A DNA stretch of 18,626 nucleotides from CAYPYI01 sp964415085 (GTDB lineage: Bacteria; Bacillota; Clostridia; Tissierellales; Tissierellaceae): the NCBI GenBank assembly GCA_964415085.1, contig CAYPYI010000026.1, forward strand, positions 1 through 18,626. The letters run 5' to 3'. The first letter of the stretch is position 1, and each line of letters starts with the position of its first letter. Made by a program: the position numbers and the translations under genes. Shown here piece by piece: positions 14,955-18,626 of this stretch. The notes beneath the pieces are model-generated. The model was given only the letters and a program-made list of their open reading frames with translations, ran no database searches and was not told the DNA's origin.

Positions 14955-15554
14955 ATGAAAATAGGAATAATGGGGGGTACATTTAATCCGATACATTATG
15001 GGCATTTAATATTAAGTGAATTTGTTTTAGATAATTTAAATTTAGATTATATAATATTCATTCCAACAGGTAATCCACCACATAAGAGTAAAAATGATGT
15101 GATAGACTGCAAAGTTAGATTAGAAATGGTTAACTTAGCAGTAAAGTCTAATTCTAGATTTAAAGTTTCTAGCATTGAGGTAGATAAAAAAGGAGTAAAC
15201 TATACAGTGGATACCTTAAAAGAGCTAAATGATTTATATAGCGATGATGAGTTATATTTTATTTTGGGGGCAGACTCTCTTTTAACTTTAAAATATTGGA
15301 AAGATTATGAAAAAATCGTAGAGAATATAAATATAATTGTAGTTGATAGAAGAAAGTTTGAATTTGAAGAAGTGGATAGAGAAATTGAAAGATTGAATAA
15401 ACTACATCAAGGTAATATAAAAAGATTGAAATTTCCATTTATAGAAATCTCGTCTACATATATACGAGATCGAGTAAAAGAAGGAAAATCAATTAAATAT
15501 TTATTACCAGAAAATGTTGAAGATTATATACTTAAAAATGATTTATATAGGTGA
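14955..15554 (+). CDS. nadD: Nicotinate-nucleotide adenylyltransferase NadD
   Basis: NadD joins nicotinate mononucleotide and ATP to give deamido-NAD+, the step before NadE in NAD synthesis. The 199-residue protein has the nucleotidyltransferase start GGTFNPIHYGHL (7-18; H14-x-G-H17) and the C-terminal ISSTYIRDRV (165-174), the usual second ATP-binding motif. FIPTGNPPHK and FILGADSL are also family-typical. ATG 14955 is chosen because AAGGGG (14943-14948) precedes it and conserved sequence begins at once; the longer frame from 14919 adds 12 unconserved residues. yqeK follows almost directly, the usual pair. Confidence 0.96.
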   Translation: MKIGIMGGTFNPIHYGHLILSEFVLDNLNLDYIIFIPTGNPPHKSKNDVIDCKVRLEMVNLAVKSNSRFKVSSIEVDKKGVNYTVDTLKELNDLYSDDELYFILGADSLLTLKYWKDYEKIVENINIIVVDRRKFEFEEVDREIERLNKLHQGNIKRLKFPFIEISSTYIRDRVKEGKSIKYLLPENVEDYILKNDLYR

Positions 15555-15558
15555 TAAA

Positions 15559-16254
15559 ATGTTAGATAAAGTTAATGAAATGAATAGTCTAAATTTAGAT
15601 ATTAATAAAATTAGAAATGATATAATAAAGAAGCATGATATAGAAAATATCATTAAACAGATAGAAAGTAGAGAAGAAATAAGAGAAATAGCAGATGATA
15701 TACAAGAACGAATTGGTGAAAAAAGAACAAATCATTCTAAAAGAGTTGCTAAAGAAGCAATAATTTTATCAAAAAGGTTTAATTTAAGTATTAAAGATGA
15801 TAAAATATACTTAGCAGGATTAATTCATGATTGTGCTAAAATAAGAGATAGGGAAAAACTTCTATCATTATCAAAAGAGTATAATATTTTATTAAATGAA
15901 CTTTTATTAGATAATGTAGAACTAATTCATAGTGATTTAGGAAGTAAGATAGCCAAATATAAATATAATATTTTGGATGAAGATATATTAAATGCTATTA
16001 AATACCATACAACAGGCAGAGGAAATATGTCAAATTTAGAAAAAATAATATTTTTAGCTGATTATATAGAGCCTGTGAGAAATTTTGAAGGAGTAGTAAA
16101 TGTAAGAGAACTTTCTTATAGAGACTTAGATTTAGCTATAATAAAATCAATTGATCAAACAATTTTATTCTTAATAAATAATGATAAGACAATTAGTCAG
16201 GATTCTATAACTTGTAGAAATTACTTATTATTAAATAAGGAGGAATGTAAATAG
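15559..16254 (+). CDS. yqeK: HD-domain Ap4A hydrolase YqeK, with N-terminal extension
   Basis: YqeK enzymes split diadenosine tetraphosphate symmetrically to two ADP. The HD-type metal ligands are H59 (NHSKRVAKEA), H90-D91 (LIHDCAK), H124, H150 (YHTTGRG) and D168 (LADYIEP), in normal order. The protein has 231 residues; about 50 residues before the first helix are extra compared with the common 185-200-residue form and look like charged helices. ATG 15559 follows AGGTGA and lies 4 bases after the nadD stop. The frame is open from 15514 upstream, but that overlaps nadD and has no SD. The next gene, rsfS, overlaps by one base. Confidence 0.92.
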   Translation: MLDKVNEMNSLNLDINKIRNDIIKKHDIENIIKQIESREEIREIADDIQERIGEKRTNHSKRVAKEAIILSKRFNLSIKDDKIYLAGLIHDCAKIRDREKLLSLSKEYNILLNELLLDNVELIHSDLGSKIAKYKYNILDEDILNAIKYHTTGRGNMSNLEKIIFLADYIEPVRNFEGVVNVRELSYRDLDLAIIKSIDQTILFLINNDKTISQDSITCRNYLLLNKEECK

Positions 16255-16583
16255 TGGATTTGATAGAAAAAAAATTAGAGGTAATAAAAAATGCTTGTGA
16301 AGAGAAAAATGGAATAGATATTGAAGTTTTAAATATTGGAAATTTAACTAGTATTGCCGACTACTTTGTAATCGTAAGTGGGAACTCTGTTGTCCAAACA
16401 AAGGCAATAGCTGCTGAGATAGATAAAGAAATGTATGATAATGGTTATAACCTTATACATAAAGAAGGTTATGATTCAGGAAGATGGATACTTTTAGATT
16501 TTGAAGAAATAATAGTTCATATATTCCATAAAGATGAAAGAGAATATTATAATCTAGAAAAATTATGGGATGAAGAAGATTAA
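16254..16583 (+). CDS. rsfS: Ribosome silencing factor RsfS
   Basis: RsfS binds L14 on the 50S subunit and blocks subunit joining under starvation. The 109-residue protein has the standard features: an N-terminal helix with LEVIKNACEEKNGIDIEVLN, the ADYFVIVSGNS motif (about 36-46), and the C-terminal W-x-LLDFEEIIVHIFHKDxREYYNLEKLW pattern. The start is GTG at 16254, overlapping the yqeK stop by one base, with AAGGAGG (16237-16243) upstream. Overlap suggests translational coupling to yqeK. The LytR-type gene often found between the two in relatives is absent here. Confidence 0.94.
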   Translation: MDLIEKKLEVIKNACEEKNGIDIEVLNIGNLTSIADYFVIVSGNSVVQTKAIAAEIDKEMYDNGYNLIHKEGYDSGRWILLDFEEIIVHIFHKDEREYYNLEKLWDEED

Positions 16584-16635
16584 TTTGCTAGTAATATATT
16601 TACTATAGATATTAAATTTAATAAGGGGGATAATA

Positions 16636-17019
16636 ATGAGTTTAGAAATTTTAAAAACAGAAACAGCACCAGCTGCAGTAGGTCCTTATTCTCAAGGGAT
16701 AAAAGCAGGAAATATGGTATTTACTTCAGGACAATTACATATTAATCCTGAAACAGGAGAATTAGTAGAAGGAGATATAAAGGCTATAACTAGACAATGT
16801 TTAGATAATGTTGTTGAAGTTTTAAAAGCTGGTGGAGCAACAATTGAAGATGTTGTAAAGGTAAGTGTATTTGTTAATGATATAGAAAAATTTGGACAAA
16901 TCAATGAAGTTTATGCTGAGTACTTCTCAGATCATAAGCCTGCAAGAAGTTTAGTTCAAGTTGCAAAATTACCACTTAATGGACAAGTTGAAATTGAAGC
17001 TATAGCAGTTGTAAAATAA
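16636..17019 (+). CDS. ridA: RidA family reactive intermediate/imine deaminase
   Basis: RidA hydrolyses enamine/imine intermediates released by PLP enzymes such as threonine dehydratase. The 127-residue protein carries the archetype residues: GPYSQ (16-20, Y18), the SGQL stretch (31-34), the signature with R104 (PARSLVQVAKLP) and E120 (VEIEA). It is a trimeric Rid/YjgF fold, cytosolic. AAGGGGG is the SD, 52 bases after rsfS; no strong promoter is visible in that gap, so it may be the operon's last gene. Presence of R104 and E120 supports an active deaminase rather than a Rid2-7 paralogue. Confidence 0.95.
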   Translation: MSLEILKTETAPAAVGPYSQGIKAGNMVFTSGQLHINPETGELVEGDIKAITRQCLDNVVEVLKAGGATIEDVVKVSVFVNDIEKFGQINEVYAEYFSDHKPARSLVQVAKLPLNGQVEIEAIAVVK

Positions 17020-17066
17020 TAAAAAGATTGGATTTGAACTCTTTTTATTTACAAATTTATTGATAT

Positions 17067-17097
17067 AAAAACCCACTTCTTAGAAGTGGGTTTTTTT
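17067..17097. terminator. Bidirectional terminator between ridA and dacF
   Basis: AAAAACCCACTTC (17067-17079) pairs with GAAGTGGGTTTTT (17083-17095) around TTA, with seven T to 17097 and four A before the C-tract on the other strand. It sits between convergent genes and overlaps the dacF stop by two bases. A weaker 10-bp AT stem (17018-17027 with 17040-17049) precedes it. Confidence 0.9.
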
Positions 17098-18400
17098 ACA
17101 TTTTATTTACAAAAGACATATCAGAGTTATTTCTTCTGGACATTCTTTTATTTCTTCTTTTAATTCTATTTGTAGTTTCTATTACTCTAACTAGCACTAA
17201 AAAGAATATTACAAATAAATACCATTTACTCTTAACAAATGATATAATACTTCCATTTACAGCATCTGCTGAAATAGTAGAGATAATATTTGCAGATCCA
17301 ATATTTTCATTATCAATGTAATAATCTACTCTACCTAAAATATCTCCTTTTTTAATTGGAGCTTTAATATCTTCATTAAAGTTAATATCTTTTTTTATTT
17401 CTGGTAATTTATCGTTTTTTATTGGATAGTAGATATCCTTATCAACTACAGTAGATATAAATGGAATAGTTGCATTATCCAAATTTAAATTATCTACAAA
17501 TTCATTTTTACTAGCGATATTCCTAGTTGAAAAATTATTGTAACCATACTCCATAAGTTTATAAGTATCAGCATAAACATCATATTTTTTTGATTTAAGC
17601 ACTACTGTATACATCCCTTTACCATTTTTATTGGCATAGCTAACCAGACAATTTCCAGCTTCATCTGTAAATCCTGTTTTAACACCACATATACCATCGT
17701 AACTTATAGGCTTCAAATCACCATTAATATTCATTTTTCCATTATTAACTAAAAATCTATTTGTATTTAATATGTATCTTTCTTCCTTCTTATTAGTCGC
17801 GGGAACAACAAATCTTGGCATTGTAATAATTTCTTTAAACTTATCATTTTCCATAGCATATTTAGTTATTAAATATAAATCATATGCTGTAGTATAGTGA
17901 TTTTCATCGTGTAATCCATGTGGATTAGCAAAATGAGTATCATTAGCTCCTATTTCTTTTGCCTTTTCATTCATTAAGTTTACAAAGTCATCTATGTTAC
18001 CTGAATAATGTTTTGCTAATGTTAAAGCAGCATCATTGGCTGAGGCAATTAGTAATGCATGTAGAAGGTTATCTACAGTCATTTCTTCATCATAATCCAG
18101 AGCAACATGGCTACCTTTTGTAAGAGATACTATTTCTTGATCAACCTTACAAACATCGCTTAAATCAAAATTTTCAATAGCCAGTATAGCTGTCATTATT
18201 TTTGTGGTACTTGCTGGATAAAGTTTCTCATGAATATTTTTCCCAAATAATATAGCATCAAAATCTTCATCAATTAATAATGCAGCCTCGCCTGTTAGTT
18301 CTAAATCCTCGCCTTCTAGGGCAAAAGCAAATATAGAAAAATTATATATTGTTAAAACAATTAAACTAAGTAAAAATAATTTTCTTGATTTTCCTTTCAA
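17096..18400 (-). CDS. dacF: D-alanyl-D-alanine carboxypeptidase (DacF/PBP5 type, C-terminal membrane anchor)
   Basis: Low-molecular-weight PBP that trims the terminal D-Ala from peptidoglycan stem peptides outside the membrane. There is a signal peptide (1-27, with AFA before the likely cut), then the S11 peptidase domain with S64-TT-K67 (PASTTKIM), S120-A-N122 and K241-T-G243, followed by a PBP5_C-like beta domain (about 295-380). A membrane helix near 391-411 (WYLFVIFFLVLVRV) and a very basic tail (RIKRRNKRMSRR) end the protein. The start is TTG at 18400-18398 with AGGTGGTGA upstream. It is convergent to ridA. dacA or a spore-specific dacF role cannot be told apart from sequence alone. Confidence 0.93.
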   Translation of the reverse strand: MKGKSRKLFLLSLIVLTIYNFSIFAFALEGEDLELTGEAALLIDEDFDAILFGKNIHEKLYPASTTKIMTAILAIENFDLSDVCKVDQEIVSLTKGSHVALDYDEEMTVDNLLHALLIASANDAALTLAKHYSGNIDDFVNLMNEKAKEIGANDTHFANPHGLHDENHYTTAYDLYLITKYAMENDKFKEIITMPRFVVPATNKKEERYILNTNRFLVNNGKMNINGDLKPISYDGICGVKTGFTDEAGNCLVSYANKNGKGMYTVVLKSKKYDVYADTYKLMEYGYNNFSTRNIASKNEFVDNLNLDNATIPFISTVVDKDIYYPIKNDKLPEIKKDINFNEDIKAPIKKGDILGRVDYYIDNENIGSANIISTISADAVNGSIISFVKSKWYLFVIFFLVLVRVIETTNRIKRRNKRMSRRNNSDMSFVNKM

Positions 18401-18429
18401 AATTTCACCACCTTTTGTCTAATATTATA

Positions 18430-18438
18430 ATTATATCA
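18430..18438 (-). promoter_or_regulatory. Candidate extended -10 promoter for dacF
   Basis: Read on the minus strand, TGATATAAT (18438-18430) is a full extended -10 element about 30 bases before the dacF start. No good -35 sits 17 bases upstream, which extended -10 promoters can tolerate. The 18401-18522 gap is shared with a divergent gene. Confidence 0.5.
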
Positions 18439-18522
18439 GATTAAAAAATAAATAAAAGAGTCATAAATAAAGGAAATATATAAATATAGACGAAATAATA
18501 ATTATACTTTAGGAGGGATAAT

Positions 18523-18626
18523 ATGCTTGAAAGTAAGAAAAATAGATATATAATAGTAATTGCAATGATATTAGTAGTTATATTATTTAAAAAGTTATTT
18601 ATAAATGATATAGTATTAGAAAAGGA
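18523..18626 (+). CDS. Unidentified membrane-anchored protein, N-terminal part (cut by window edge)
   Basis: Starts at ATG 18523 with an excellent AGGAGGGAT SD and runs open to the window end (34 codons). It begins with about eight polar/basic residues (MLESKKNR), then a membrane segment YIIVIAMILVVILF (9-22) followed by KKLFINDIVLEK. This is an uncleaved signal-anchor or signal-peptide pattern. It is divergent from dacF. I do not recognise it, and too little is present to assign a family. Confidence 0.7.
   Translation, partial: MLESKKNRYIIVIAMILVVILFKKLFINDIVLEK

Noticed and set aside
15447..15470. Short inverted repeat ATCTCGT...ACGAGAT in nadD
   Set aside because: Only 7 bp with a 10-base loop, inside conserved active-site codons; a chance match is adequate.
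16588..16604. Hairpin TAGTAA-TATAT-TTACTA after rsfS as a terminator
   Set aside because: Six AT-rich pairs with no T-run; too weak to separate ridA from the operon.
1..18626. Defence island, prophage, transposon, CRISPR array or biosynthetic cluster
   Set aside because: Nearly all the sequence is explained by housekeeping genes in a familiar order; there are no direct-repeat arrays, integrases, transposases or terminal repeats, and base use looks uniform.

Overview
This is an ordinary chromosomal stretch from a strongly AT-rich Gram-positive anaerobe, most likely class Clostridia (Peptostreptococcaceae/Tissierellales-like by gene order). The evidence is the end of an Rnf complex gene (rnfB), the order radC-mreBCD-PBP2-minCDE-RNase G-rplU-prp-rpmA-obg, an L27 with a cleavable N-terminal extension, Bacillota-type Shine-Dalgarno (SD) sites and frequent TTG starts. 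No phage, transposon, CRISPR, tRNA or rRNA sequence is visible.

Layout. (1) 1-324: 3' end of rnfB, closed by an intrinsic terminator. (2) 325-772: the only long non-coding gap. It holds a good promoter, two hairpins and a second promoter, so a small structured RNA may lie here. (3) 773-10665: eleven same-strand genes with gaps of only about 5-33 bases: a NusG-domain-II protein, a Gx transporter, maf, radC, mreB, mreC, mreD, a very large class B PBP2, minC, minD and minE, followed by a terminator at 10690. This links cell elongation (MreBCD, PBP2) to division-site placement (MinCDE). (4) 10731-13018: a compact RNase E/G, then a promoter and an L21 leader in front of rplU-prp-rpmA, closed by a terminator. 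Prp is the protease that trims the L27 extension. (5) 13196-14769: the ribosome-assembly genes obg and yhbY, closed by a terminator. (6) 14955-17019: nadD, yqeK, rsfS and ridA (NAD synthesis, Ap4A hydrolysis, ribosome silencing, reactive imine/enamine removal). (7) 17067-17097: a bidirectional terminator shared with the convergent dacF-type D,D-carboxypeptidase on the minus strand. A divergent gene is cut off by the right edge.

The genes join envelope growth, division placement and ribosome biogenesis in a syntenic housekeeping block. I found no convincing new multi-gene system. The best unexplained signals are at RNA or DNA level: the candidate small RNA at about 540-650, a 15-bp hairpin just inside mreC (4084-4117), a 26-base perfect palindrome inside mreD (5298-5323), and the L21 leader whose helix covers the rplU SD. 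Several starts given here are moved downstream of the longest possible frame because the SD or family alignment decides them (773, 8846, 10731, 12068, 12381, 12728, 14955, 15559).
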